DNA of 64,000 bases from Gonium pectorale (lineage: Eukaryota; Chlorophyta; Chlorophyceae; Chlamydomonadales; Volvocaceae), in the NCBI GenBank assembly GCA_001584585.1, contig LSYV01000002.1:4674343-4738342 (forward strand), given 5' to 3'. A program made the translations under genes and the position numbers. Each line of letters starts with the position of its first letter. Position 1 is the first letter of the stretch. This document shows positions 1-12,999 of this stretch, piece after piece. The notes under the pieces were generated by a model. The model saw only the letters and a program-made list of their open reading frames with translations, was not told where the DNA came from and did no database searches.

Positions 1-1793
<1,793 letters not shown>

Positions 1794-3507
1794 ATGAGTG
1801 GCCCGGCGTCCCTATCACTCTCCTGCCAGGCTGAACTGCTGCAAAACGGGCGGCGCAACGTGGAGCTCAGGAACAACCCGGACAAGTTCACGATTGCTGG
1901 GGTGACGTTTGAGGGACGACAGGTGCGTCTATGCCTTGCCACGCGGCTAGGGGAGCCCCGTGCTGCGGCGAAGGGTGTGCGTCCGGTGTCTGCCCGATTG
2001 CAGGAGCTGATACGGGCGCTGCAGCCCCTTCAGTCCGTCCTGCTGGAGCGGGAACCGTACAACCCACACGACCCGTCCGCCGTCCGCGTGGTGGACCTGC
2101 TGGGCAGGTAATAACGACGACCAATCAGTACGTGCAAGGCACATATGCTTGCGATGAGGGATATGGGCAGGTGAAGTTCAAGTCCATGAGTCAGGGAAGG
2201 GAGGCCCGATACGATGCCCGCGTCGGTATCGGGTTTCCGTTAGCTGTTATCAACAGCGGATGGACGACAACGCGGTGGACCCATGACTTGTTATCAACAG
2301 CGGATGGACGACAACGCGGTGGACCCATGACTTGTTATGGCCGTCCCAACAGGACCCTCGGCTACATTCCGCGCAAGAATGACCAGAACGCGCGTTTCAA
2401 GTACGAGCGAGGCTTCGCGGTCATCGCTGGTGCAGGCCTGGCTGGAGCAAGTGGCAAGTACGGAGCCTCCCTGTACGGTGAGACTCTGACTTGCAGCTGG
2501 GTCAGCTGGGTCTTACGATCATCGGACCATCTTTCATCACTTGAAAACGTCGTGTACGGTGCTACACGGCGATTACCGACTGGGGCCAGCCGCAATCAGT
2601 GCGTGCAACGGGCACAAGTACCGTGGTGGCACGCCCACCCCATTCGTGGCACGGTTCAGGCTGTCGAGGCCTTGTTCGCAGCCCAGCTACCAGGCATTCA
2701 CCGCTAAAACAATTGCAACCAGGACTAACATGGTTGCAACATCCGCATGCGATCACGACAGAGACGCAACCGCCTCAACAGCCGATCCCCGTCTACAGAC
2801 CAAAGCAAGCAAACCAGTGCTCAACGTGCCTGGGCAGTCATATGCGAGCCTTGGCGGGTGTTGCCCCAGGCAAGGCACGTGCCGCGTGGACACAGTGTCG
2901 CGCAGCACAGTGCGGCAGGCGTGGGCCCGCACGCCACAAACATACAGCCCTAGGTACTTCCCTGCCCTGCGCAACATGTGCTTTGCTTCCCAACTCCCTG
3001 CCATCGCCCCTCGTAGCTCGGCCCACGGTCCCGTGCTTAACGCTGGATCCGTTTCCGCTGGCCGCCTCTGACTCGTGGCGCCACACTGAGATGGCAGCAA
3101 CCTTCAAGGACCGGTGGCCCCAGCTCCAAGCGACCACTCTGGCTGCAGCGGGCCACCGGTGTGAGGTAACCGGCCTCAGCCACGATGAGCTGCCGCTTCT
3201 GGTGGTCCCGCAGTGGCGCTACAACTCAGCCGCCAACGCGGCGCAGCTGGTGGGGCTGATGGCTCTGTCCCAGCCCCTAGCGGAGGCCAAAGCGCGCTTG
3301 GAGCGGGGCGTGGTGGCGGCTGCGAGCAAGAGCAGCGCCGACATGGTTGCCCGTTCGCTGGAGGAGCTCCAGCAGACCCCGGACGGGCAGCTCTTCGCCG
3401 AGCTGAATGGAATCTCGGCTGAGGACGCGACCGGCTATTTCAAGTTTGAACTGGGCGGCACGCAGAGCGCCATGGAGCAGGGGTGGCGGACGGAGGTCCT
3501 ATTGTAG
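1794..3507 (+). CDS. HIRAN-domain protein
   Basis: Exons 1794-1922, 2004-2107 and 2353-2477 join in phase. They encode a HIRAN domain: FTIAGVTFEGRQ, then the signature LLEREPYNPHDPSAVRV, then LGYIPRKNDQNARF. HIRAN domains bind DNA 3' ends or damaged DNA in eukaryotes and occur with SNF2 or nuclease modules. The terminal exon ends with the stop at 3505-3507 and encodes GHRCEVTG, LLVVPQWRYN and QLVGLMAL. The spacing resembles an HNH-like or zinc-binding segment seen beside HIRAN in algal proteins (inference), but later Cys/His pairs are missing. The exon(s) between about 2580 and 3090 are unresolved; an acceptor at about 2587 would fit the phase. The first ATG at 1794 is in frame, but an upstream exon is possible. 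An intronic tandem duplication sits just before the third exon. Confidence 0.7.
2247..2334. repeat. Perfect 2 x 44-bp tandem duplication in a HIRAN intron
   Basis: Copies 2247-2290 and 2291-2334 are identical 44-mers beginning TTATCAACAGCGG, and a third copy starts (TTAT) at 2335. The array lies in the intron ending at 2352, less than 20 bp from the acceptor. It is either a very recent duplication or an assembly artefact. Confidence 0.95.
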
Positions 3508-3895
3508 TGTCCCGATAGATACGGCGGCGCGAGGATGGAGTTCGGCGGGGCTCTTGGCCTTGGAATTTACTGGTTCGCACCTCAGAGCCAGTTGCAGTAC
3601 TAAACGATTGTTGCTCTTCGCTAATGGGTTGAGGACCTGCGGCGGGTCCACGCACGGCGCAAATGGTGGCGATAGCACTGAAAGGCAAGGTGCGGGCGTG
3701 CTGGCAAGGTGGCAAACCGCACAGCCGCACGTAAATTTTCAAGGGGTGTACAGCGTTATGGCACGGCTTCATCCTTGTCCTGATGATACTGCTAGTTTAA
3801 CATGCTCGGACAGCACGGGAGCAACACAGCGTAGTCAACTTCAACTGCGTGATACCGCATGGCTCACTTGGTCATGACGGGATATGTGTCACATG
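3508..3895. other. Intergenic between convergent genes
   Basis: Holds the 3' UTRs of the HIRAN gene (+) and POP4 (-). I see no coding exon with family similarity. Confidence 0.5.
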
Positions 3896-5665
3896 TCAAG
3901 TCTTGCAGCCTGTCAGCTGCAAAGTGCTGCCGTTGACCTGATAGTGGATGACAGCGCCCATGAGCGGCACAACTGCAGGCGGTCACAGAGAGGGGGGTCA
4001 CAAGCTTGTCGGTGGACCAGTGGTCCGCCAAGCATTCATGCATTACCGGTGCTGTACGTTACTTCCTACAACTTCCTACAAGTTTCTGGCCTGTCCCCTG
4101 CTTGAGTACCTGCATTCCCGCCCAGCGGTTACCCACCGCGCAGGCGGTCGCCAGGCGTGACGATGTGCAGGCACGTACTGCTACGCCGAAGCACGACACC
4201 AGCAGCTCCAGTAAGCTGTGGATTGGTGTGCTGCGCCACCGTCACCATGGCCCCGTGTAGATCCACCACCTGGCTGTGAGCATTTGGCCCGCCGCTGGCG
4301 CTCGTGGCCCTGCCAGAGGCCTGCTTTGGCCCTGCTGCGGCGCTCGCCCCCATGCCTTCCGTGTACCGAAGCCACAGCTGGTGGACCCTCAACATGGTCT
4401 GATAGCTGCAAGGGCACACAGAAATGAACCGAATCTAGGCAGACAAGGACCTTCTCTAGTTTCTCGCTACATAATTAGAAAGGCCCTGAGGGGTTGCCTT
4501 AAAGAGCTCCTGCTAGCGAACAGCGTAGTAGGACTGCTGGAACTTACTCCATGCACGGGTGAGGCTGCAAAATGCCTGAGGCTGAGCCCCAACGCTGTAG
4601 TGCAATACCCAACGTAATGCCGTACCTCGGCGTTTGCTGATCCGTCTTCTCCGTCTTGCTCGCCTTGCGATTGGTAGTGCTACGGAGCCTGGCGGAGTAT
4701 GAAGTGGTTCGCCTGTAGGGAAAGCGGCGGTGGGTGGCAGCTGCAAGCATCATATGCGCCGGACGGTTGAACATAACCGCCGCGTTTGGCGTCCTGCTGT
4801 GCAGCGCCCGCAAATGAGCAGGGTGCAGCGAGAGCACAGAGCGGAGCCTTCCCGTGCGGCAGACACTGTGCGCGCAAGCCCCTTGCGGAAGCGCTGTGGA
4901 GAAACAAGACGACACATTTCCCAAGCATGCCGCGTGTCGCCCCACCTGGCGAACAGCTTGGCGGCCTTGAGTGCGCCCATGGGGTTGTCCAGCAGAACCG
5001 AGCGGTCCTGCAGCCGCTGCACCAGGAGGCTGCGTAGGTCGCTGCCGCTGGCGCGCGGATTCGTGGCCACCAGCTGGGCGAGCGCCTCCGCTGCGACGGA
5101 GTCGCCGCCAGCCGCTGCAACCGCCGCGGCAGCAGTTGCAGCAGCAGATGCGGATGGCGAGGCCGCTGGGCGGCTGCGCCATCCGACGAATGAAGCCTGG
5201 CCCGTCGCACGGAGGGCATCGCTGGCGCCGCCAGTGGCGTCGCTGAGGGCAGCAGCGGCTGCGGCTGCAGCCACTTTCGCTTGTGCAAGCGCGGCGTAGA
5301 GGGATCCATCCAGCACAGCGTCCTCGATAGGGCTGTATGGGAACTCGCCAGCGCCTGCGGCTTGCCCCAGTGGTACCGCCGGCACCGACAGCTTGCTGGC
5401 CGCGTCTAGAGCGACAGGCATCGGAGCCTGCGTCTGCTGCCGGCCGGCTCCACGAACCGAGTCGTCTAGTGCTGCCAGCCTGGTGTAAATGTGGGTTGGG
5501 TGGTGTGGACGGGGTTGGGTCCTGTGGGTTGGCCTGCACTGATACAAGCAGCGCGTCTGACATATGTGGCTGCATACATTCAACCTGCCTTCGGCGCTTC
5601 GCAGCAGAGACGGGCGGGCCTCCTGGACTCGCGCCACTCGTGTGTCGCATGTCGGCGGCTTTCAT
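3896..5665 (-). CDS. POP4: RNase P/MRP subunit POP4 (Rpp29)
   Basis: Protein subunit of nuclear RNase P and RNase MRP, which process pre-tRNA 5' ends and pre-rRNA. Five exons close in phase: 5665-5589, 5479-4946, 4712-4626, 4405-4137 and 3972-3896, giving about 347 residues. The fourth exon has the Rpp29 pre-core helix MLRVHQLWLRY and the Sm-like core: DLHGAMVTVAQ, NPQLTGAAGVVL, CLHIVTPGDRLR. The last exon continues VVPLMGAVIHYQVNG and stops after LTGCKT. The second exon is an alanine-rich insertion of about 178 residues, poorly conserved. Intron 1 begins GC rather than GT (5588-5587, AAG then GCAGGT); only that junction restores frame. The start is the first ATG of that exon. Identity is firm for the last two exons; the N-terminal part is an inferred join. 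Confidence 0.85.
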
Positions 5666-6095
5666 GGCCGGTAGGTGACCTATGTTCTTGTAAGCTGCTC
5701 TGTTAGCTGACAATTGCCGTTCAGACGGCAGATAGCGCGTTGGTGCGTCGTCCGGCAGTTCGTTGCTATTGTAACCGTCGTGATGCGCGTGTAAGCCCTA
5801 ACTCCCTAACGAACTGCCTGCTTGTTTGCTGCCAGCTGTTCGCATACGCCCACCAGCATGACATCGCACTGGCAACCTCGCCGCCCGCAAAATTGCATTC
5901 CTACTGCCTTAAGAGATTACTAGCGGTTGACTGGGTAACAGGATAGGCAAAAATGGGGTTGAGGGTGTGGAAGACCTTCTTGAGGCAGCAGAAGCGCTCT
6001 TGGAAAAGCGTCGGCGCCCTGTCTGTGCGGAGGTGAGAGTACAGCCTTGTGTCTGCTGATGCGGGTAGAGTGCTGCACCCGGAACGTCAACTCGG
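5666..6095. other. Divergent promoter region, POP4 / bestrophin-like gene
   Basis: About 430 bp. An ATG at 5953 opens a basic frame (MGLRVWKTFLRQQKRSW) that ends at a GT donor at 6033. Joining it to an acceptor at 6070 keeps phase with the downstream gene but needs a 38-nt intron, unusually short for these algae, so it is not adopted. Confidence 0.45.
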
Positions 6096-9000
6096 ATGTT
6101 TGACGCGGCCTCTAGGTACATCCGAGCGCTCGCCTATGTATTCAATATCCACACGCTCCTATTGATGGCCGCGGCGTGCTCGGCTGTGGCGGTGTGCTAC
6201 GCGCTGGACTTCAGGTAGGGCGTGAATGGGGCGAGGGTTGGTTGGCCGGTTGGAACAACAGCGGTGCTAAGGTCGTCAGTTATAGGCTGGTGAGTACGGG
6301 GGCAGCGGGAGACATCGGAAGCGGTTGGCGTGCTGGGAATATTCCGTGCTTGGTGTGCTGTAAGGCTCGTCCTCCCTTCCGAACCGTCACAGCGCATGCA
6401 CAGTCTACGAGTGCCTCTGTGCTCCTTACACTCATTAACGCGGAGGCTCGTGAAACACAGCTTGCAGCAGGGCGGGGAGCACAGCCGACCGGCGAGCGCG
6501 GTGGGCGGTAATCCAAGGGGGCTGGCTTCTGCCTCGGGCAGCACCTCCAGGCATGTGCTTACTGGCTACGCCCTGCAATGCACGCAGATATAACATGGAC
6601 TTCAACCTAGTTGCCACAGGCACCACTTTCCCGCTGGTCTTCACGATCCAGCAGGTCAGCCTCCCTGTGAACTCTTGTACCGAATAAGCAAGGAAGCACC
6701 CCACGCTGTATGCGACCGTGCGCCTATGCACCTTTCAATACCCCTAACGATGCACGCGATCTAGCGACGAGGCCTGTTGTGCGTTATCATGTTGCAGTGT
6801 GCCTTCCCGCGCAGGCGTTTGCGCGGCGTGAACGGGCGACTGTGCTCGTGGCAAACATGAAGGCCTCCCTGGTGGCCTTGTATTACATGCACCGGGTAGG
6901 GTTTAGAGCGTTGAGACCGGTGACACTTTTAGCATTGTCCGTACGGTGTGTGCTAGGTACCATATCGGAAGGACGGTTCCCAATCCTACAGTTGCGCAAC
7001 ATCGACGGGGCTGCGGCAATACTGGCGGGCACATGCAACGGATTTCGGTCACGCACCGGTTACAATGACCCACGACCGGTATTAGTGACTGCGTTCGCTT
7101 TAGCGTCCTGCGATCGTCACCACTCTATTCATCGCACCGCCACCCGAACACGTTACCGTAATGCAGCATTCAACCGCTGCTCGGATGGACAGCTAGTTGC
7201 TGAAGTGCACATATGCACCTAGCTCTGTCCTTCCCCTCGGCCCCAGGACTGGGATCAGACCGAGAACTTCCCATCCTCTTTGGGGAACAACAACCTACAG
7301 TGGGCTCGCAAGGTGAAGGCCGTGCTGTCCGAGTTCTGCAACAGTTGCTCCAGGTGAGATACTGCTCTGCCCTTGCAGATACACCGCATACTGACGCAGA
7401 GGTCCATTGCTTTCCTGTGAGCACGTGTCCAGGGAACAGACGCAACTGTAAGCCGTGACCAAGCGCCGGTCATAACACCTGGCCTTCATCGTTTCCTGGT
7501 GTGCGTGTGCTACGCTATTTCCTTCACCCCCTAGGTCGAATCCCCTGCACGTCCGTCTGCGCGCAGGTATCTGACCGCCCAGGACAAGTACGAGTCGGTG
7601 GCAGAGCGGCGGCTTGTTGCTAAGAAGAACGACGAGCTGTACGAGCTCTTTCTGCACCGGCTGGACGTGGAGGAGCGAAACACGCCGCATTTTGCCCGCC
7701 GGGTGCACCACGTGGAGCGCGAGGACCCGGGGCACGTCCACCTGTTGGATTGCTATCGGGCACTGTCGCTGCTGAGCGTCCTGAACGAGCAGCTCACGCT
7801 TAAAGCGGGTTACACACGAGGAGGTCAGTATTGTAGCAATTGCACTGCAGTGCATGAGGCTTAGAATGGGAACACACGTATAGGATGCCTAGAACACGCC
7901 AGGATGCCTCATCACGTAACCTGCGTGGCAGTGCGGCTGGGTGGCCCGGTGACCGTTGAAGTTGCTGCCCTGCAGGCGAGGGCGGCATGTCCCGCACCAA
8001 TCAGTACCTGCGCTACATCATTAGCAACCTCGAAGGTAGGCCAGGGGATGTGCCTACGTACGAGAGTGCTATCTGGTTGGCCTGTCCTTCAGGCAGCATG
8101 TCCTACGTGTTTGAGTAGTCATGTCTCCACGGCACGGCACTGACCACGGCACCGCCTCGCATCCTACGCCCCATAATTGCACTTGGTCCCCTTCAAACCC
8201 TCCCCCAGAGCTGCGCATGATTCGGGTACGTGGCTCTGCGTTTGCGGCGGCGCCGTGTGGGGATAGGGCCAGCCGTACCCGAACGGTGTACGCTCGCATC
8301 AGTCGAGCCGATGCGACAAACATAGCGTTGCAGAGCCCAAGCGTGAGGGTCATGACACAGCTTCTCAGACGCTTTGCAACAGAGCTGCCTTCGGTCGCCT
8401 CAAATCACAGGAATACAGAACACCGTATATGATGCGGACAGCGTGCGGAATCCTCCTGCATATCTTTGCGATCATCCTCGCGCCGTACTTCGCCCACTTC
8501 TGCGATAGGTACGTCGTAAGGCAGCCACCTAGGTACGAAAGCCCGCAGTAAGGCTCTGTTCTTCATATGCGCCAAATACTCTTATGACTGCACTTACGGT
8601 GTTCTGTTTGACTTTCCATGTGGGCCTTCGCCCAGCGTTCGACATGTTGGCTGCATCCCTGACTGTCCCGCCCGTGTCGCCTGTTTCCGGTTGGGAACCG
8701 CTGAACCGCTCCTTATACCCTTCAGCTGGTTGGCCATCGGAAACGACGAGGAAACGTAAGTCCCAGGAGGAGGGCGTTGGGAACATGCAAACTAGGTTGA
8801 TAGAAATGCAGCGATGCCATGCGCGCCTTATCTTGGCTCTATCACTGCCGCCACGGCATCTGGTCATACAAACGCACGGCCCCATGTTGCTTTGCAGGTG
8901 CCCTGCCGGCTACGCGGGCGCCTGCGTCTACGTCCTCATTGTGATGCTGCTCTATCACGTGCAGGTGAATGCGACATGTCATCTAATACTGTGCATTTAC

Positions 9001-10006
9001 ATTCCTGCCAAATATGCTTGTGGGCCTCCCGTTGCAAATGCCGGGCGCCCTACGGTGACGGCCGTACGCAATCGGCTCCTTGGGATTGTGTTGTCCCGTC
9101 TACGGGGTTTCGCCGGTGCCGATGTGCCGCTGGGATAAGCATCAGTAGTGGCGCTAGCGCTTGGGCAGTCATGCGTAAGCGGACGTGCCATGTACCTCGC
9201 GCCATGACCGCTGCGGTTAGGACGCCACTTGGTCAGGTGCACAGAACTGGCATTGGCATGGGGTACCGTGCGTGGTGACTGCAACGCAAGGTGCTTGTAT
9301 GTGTTACCGCACACAAGGCCCTTTTTTTCTGTGGCCTGCCGCGTCACAGCCTCCACCGGCGGGCGAAGCAGCAACCGGCGCCGGACTTGTAGCACTGCCA
9401 ACCGGGTTGCTTAACCGGACCAGCTAAGAAGCCGTTGCTCCTTAACTGAGCAGGATGTTGGGCTTACTGTTATGGGCAATCTTTGCCTGCAGGTGGACAT
9501 TGAGATGCCATTCGACGAGAAGGGCCTCGACGACGTAAGGACAGGGTACCTTTTGGTTTGACGACAAGGCGCTTGGGTGTGACAGCTGACTCCGGTGCTC
9601 TTACAGTCTCGAGTATGTGGTTTCGCCCTGCGGAGTGTCTCCTGAGTGCCTCTTGTTTCTGTCTTGAGTGTTTCTTGTTCCTTGCTCGTAGGTGTTCTTC
9701 ATGCAAGCCGCTGATCTGGATGAGTCAATGGGCATGCACGCCACGCTGTCGGGCCGCTCCTCCGCCGACCTGGACAGCATTGCCGGCTCGTCGCCACGGG
9801 AGACGAGCAGGACTGGAGGCTTTGACGTACACTTGTCGAGGGCCCCTTTCCCGCATCACAAAACGCTCTCGGCGAAGGACCTGCAAAGCAACAAGCCGCT
9901 GCGAACCATTCCATCCGACCACGAACTCAACGTGGAGGACCCGTGCCTTCCGCGCCGCCACTCGCTGGCGTCCAATGGGCACGAGGGCCTGGGCGGGTCG
10001 CCCTGA
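6096..10006 (+). CDS. Bestrophin-like multipass membrane protein
   Basis: Eleven exons close in phase: 6096-6214, 6588-6654, 6815-6895, 7247-7353, 7567-7823, 7976-8035, 8209-8225, 8411-8508, 8898-8964, 9493-9534 and 9692-10006 (about 409 residues). Two N-terminal hydrophobic helices (around LLMAAACSAAVAVCYAL and TTFPLVFTIQQAF) precede a basic stretch, FARRERATVLVANMKAS, and YYMHRDWD. A charged helical region follows, then two more helices (GILLHIFAIILAPYFAHF; ACVYVLIVMLLYHVQ) and VDIEMPFDEKGLDD. Four helices followed by an E-x-P-F-D...DD acidic motif recall the bestrophin anion channels and their calcium clasp (inference). The family of algal homologues looks conserved but I cannot name it with certainty. 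The tail is long, polar and Ser-rich. Exon seven is only 17 nt. An extra 5' exon is possible. Confidence 0.7.
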
Positions 10007-10328
10007 CAGCGCTCATCTCAGGGAAATGCCCACACTTGTGGTGCAGCTCCGGAAGGGCGCTGGCGTAGGCCGGTGCCCACGCTGGAAGACAGGGCTGGAT
10101 GTGCAGGCGCGGCCTGGGATCAGCGTTGGGGTCTTCCCAAGAACGATCTACCTGGCGACCTGGCATGCCACGGGCATAAGTCTTTGGACTTTCGGTGTCC
10201 TTTTTGCCGATGCCGATCACGCTGCTGTCTTGCAATCAATGCCGTTGTTTTGCTAAGACCTGACGGGTGCGGGTTTGGCGCGGAGCGGAGTGACGTGCGT
10301 GAGCAGGACAGTCACTGAGTGCATAACT

Positions 10329-10333
10329 TGTAA
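10329..10333 (+). terminator. TGTAA polyadenylation signal
   Basis: TGTAA, the usual volvocine polyadenylation motif, lies about 320 bp after the stop at 10006, a typical 3' UTR length for these algae. Confidence 0.5.
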
Positions 10334-11710
10334 GTGCACGAGCAGAGAAGGATGGGCTAGGTATGGGTGGGAACTGCATGCGTCGTCCCACCAGAGCTGT
10401 ACAGTATATATGAATGAACCTGCCGTGGTGCTTTGGTCTTTGGGTTGCATTCCCAGCACCGTTACACAGGATCGCGTCCGTATGTGTGCATGGCCCAGCG
10501 CCAAGGCCGTGCGTACGCTATGATACCGGGGTAATTGCACAGGCGGAAAGTGCTGCGCGGATGGACTGACTACGACTACAGTTGGCATGTGGAAGGCCTA
10601 TGTTCACATAAGACGGACTATCAGTGTGGCTAACGACATGCGGGTTCAAACCAGTGCAGTTTTGCGGACTGGAACGCCGTTGTACAGCTGGTATTGATTG
10701 CCGTAAAAGGCTAACCAGTCAGGCTGTAACAGATTATCAAGCGTGTTGCACAATTACCGGTATCATGTGAGCCTTGTGTTGCTGTACGAAATGTGTTGCT
10801 TCAGCCACGTTCGTTGCACGTACGTTGCATCGCGAAAACAGGAAACGGAAACAGGGAAGGCAGCCTCTACGGTCATACACACCCGGGGGGTGCGATGTTT
10901 CTAGCAGGGCGCCGAGTACAGGGACTGGCGGGCGAGGGAGACGAGCAGGCCGGCCCTCGCGGAGATACGTCACACGCCGCTTTAAAGCATTGTCGCCCAC
11001 CGAAGCGTTGTCGGAAGCATGGTACGCTATGGACAACCGCGATGCCACAAAGCTGTATGAGATACAGGAAGCAAGCATGGACACGCGCCAGTGACCCTTC
11101 AACCTCTTCAACATCAAAAAATACGGTAGCAATGTATGTTCCGCACGAAACACTCGCTTATGGACGTGTTCCTCCTTGCAGCGCGGGAACATTATCGAGA
11201 GTTGCACGTATTCATCACGTTTGCAACCTTGCTGACAAACATGTGCATCCGTAAGTGTGACGTAGATTCCTGACGTCAACCGGCAGCCTGACTCGAGAAC
11301 CACCAGTCCACCACCTAACAGACGCCCAGATACATACCGGTACCACACATGCCCATATCCAGGCCTCCGCCTGAACTGCTTGTACCTCGCATCCAATTGC
11401 CTGGACTATTCGAACGCTCCAGTCCTTTTACCTCCTGGCAAGCTCCTCCCTCCTGGGCGTACAGCATTGCCCGCTACAACGCCCCTTTGCCCCTTATGTA
11501 CCAAACCGTCCCACGCACGGGCGCCTCCGGGCATGTTCCTTCTCCTCTCCTCAGCTTTCCGTTTCTCCAAATATGACAAGTGTGACATCCCAATCCAATC
11601 AATAGCCTACTAGCTGGTGGTTGAAGCGCGTGTCTTCAGCCTGTGAAGAGCGCCGCTGCGCACCGGTTCACGGCACGCCCACAACATACGGTGTTTCATG
11701 GCTGGAAGCT
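10334..11710. other. Intergenic region with one dispersed repeat copy
   Basis: About 1.4 kb between the 3' ends of convergent genes. The only structure recognised is the repeat copy at 10836-10977. Open frames here overlap that repeat and resemble no family. Confidence 0.6.
10836..10977 (-). repeat. Dispersed repeat family, copy A (subfamily 1)
   Basis: Read on the minus strand it runs CTCGCCCGCC, CTGTACTCGGCG, GTGTGTATGACCGTAGAGGC, TGCCTTCCCTGTTTC and ends T-rich. The same order occurs at 23161-23273, and the last part at 31484-31526. The core GTGTATGNCCGTAGAGGC is shared with subfamily 2. Confidence 0.8.
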
Positions 11711-12465
11711 CTACTTGCTGGGGGTGCCGCCCGACTCGTCCCGCTGGAGGTCCTCCATGGTGGGCACGTTTGCAATCTTGGACACGAAGTCCTCGGCCAA
11801 GTCCAGATCATCTTCCGCCTCCTCCAGCTCGTCCACCAGGTCCGAGATGATGACTGCGGGGCAGCAGGGAGTAGAAACCATGCGGTGAGCAGCGCCGCGC
11901 AGCACAGAACGGGATGGACCTAGCTGGGTGCTACAAGCCAGAGAACTGCCATCGGCGAGCTATGGCGCTCTGTTGAACGCCTGAACGCATCCACGGCGGA
12001 AACAGCAACGTCCCTCGATTGAAGAAACGGTGTCTGGCGCACGGTCGGCATCCCAATTAGCAAGCCAGAAGCCGTATAATTGCACGTGACCCTTCCACGT
12101 ACAGCACAATAGGGCTCGCCATTGCCGGTATTGGACGCAAGGGACAGCTCACATGTGTCATACACATACATCGCCCCGCCACCGATGAGGGAGCCAAGCC
12201 CGGCTACAAGGAAGTCGCGCCGGCTGGGTTTGTACCAAGGGGCTTCGGCCTGCAATGTCAAAGTGGGGTCTGTCAGCATCGATCCGTGTTCCGGGATGAA
12301 ACCATGGCGTTTTACCCCTACCCGCGGAGGGACAGGCGGCGGGGGCGGCGGGGGAGGAGGCGGAGGCGGGGGTGGCAGCGTCTCCACATTTGGTTGCCCA
12401 GAGCTCCTACGGCGGAAGAGACGTGACCACCTCTGTGAGTCGTCGTTCACGGCCGTGGGGTGCAT
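11711..12465 (-). CDS. Small single-pass membrane protein, unknown function
   Basis: Two 3' exons are well supported: 12249-12153 and 11853-11711, joined in phase. They encode WYKPSRRDFLVAGLG, a short glycine-rich hydrophobic helix (LGSLIGGGAMYVYD), then an acidic helix (LVDELEEAEDDLDLAEDF) and a polar tail ending GGTPSK. Upstream the frame stays open to an ATG at 12465, encoding a polyproline run of about 14 residues. A CAG acceptor at 12250 suggests that a real upstream exon may replace this part. The Arg/Ser-rich start could be an organelle presequence (inference). I do not recognise the family. It is convergent with the bestrophin-like gene and divergent from ferredoxin C2. Confidence 0.55.
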
Positions 12466-12999
12466 CTCTACACAGCACTATGACACCTTATGCAGACCGG
12501 CCGCGCGTGGCTCTGCATCCCATATCTCCGCGACAAATCCATGGCACGAGAGCTAGACATTACACTGCACTGCATTTTGCGCCCGTCGCTACTGGCAAGT
12601 GAAGAGGCAAGCGGGGTGGCGGCTGCAATATCGGTGAGTTACTATCCTATCGGTGCAGCGCAATAATCGTGAGCGAGTGGTCCGTTGCAGTGGTTGCAGA
12701 CCTCTGCGTTTCCGCGCCAGTGGTGGTTAAAATAACCGTCACTGTCGTGCAAAATCGGCAAAGCTCACAGCGCGGCCTGGAGATGCAGTGGACGGTTGCA
12801 CTCGCAATAGTTGACCTGTATTTTGGCGGCACTAGGCGCGAACCCTCTGGCGATCTTGGTCCCGCAGAAGGTACAGGTCGCGTACCTTTGCTTCGGATAC
12901 AAGCTGTGATACACTCTCTTTCTCTCATTCCTGACTTCTCACATATAGCAATCGGCAACAGCTTCTACGACCCTTCTCCAGTGATAGGTAGTCGTGACC
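12466..12999. other. Divergent promoter region, unknown protein / ferredoxin C2
   Basis: About 530 bp with no coding similarity. It should hold both 5' UTRs and possibly a first exon of the minus-strand gene. Confidence 0.5.

Noticed and set aside
5953..6032. ATG-led basic frame as first exon of the bestrophin-like gene
   Set aside because: Phase fits, but it needs a 38-nt intron; left as a possibility only.
10630..10660. GGTTCAAACC resembling a tRNA T-arm/B box
   Set aside because: No acceptor stem, anticodon arm or A box can be paired around it.
12338..12375. GGC/GGA-rich run as a G-quadruplex or CpG element
   Set aside because: Most simply explained as the polyproline coding stretch of the minus-strand gene; no independent evidence.
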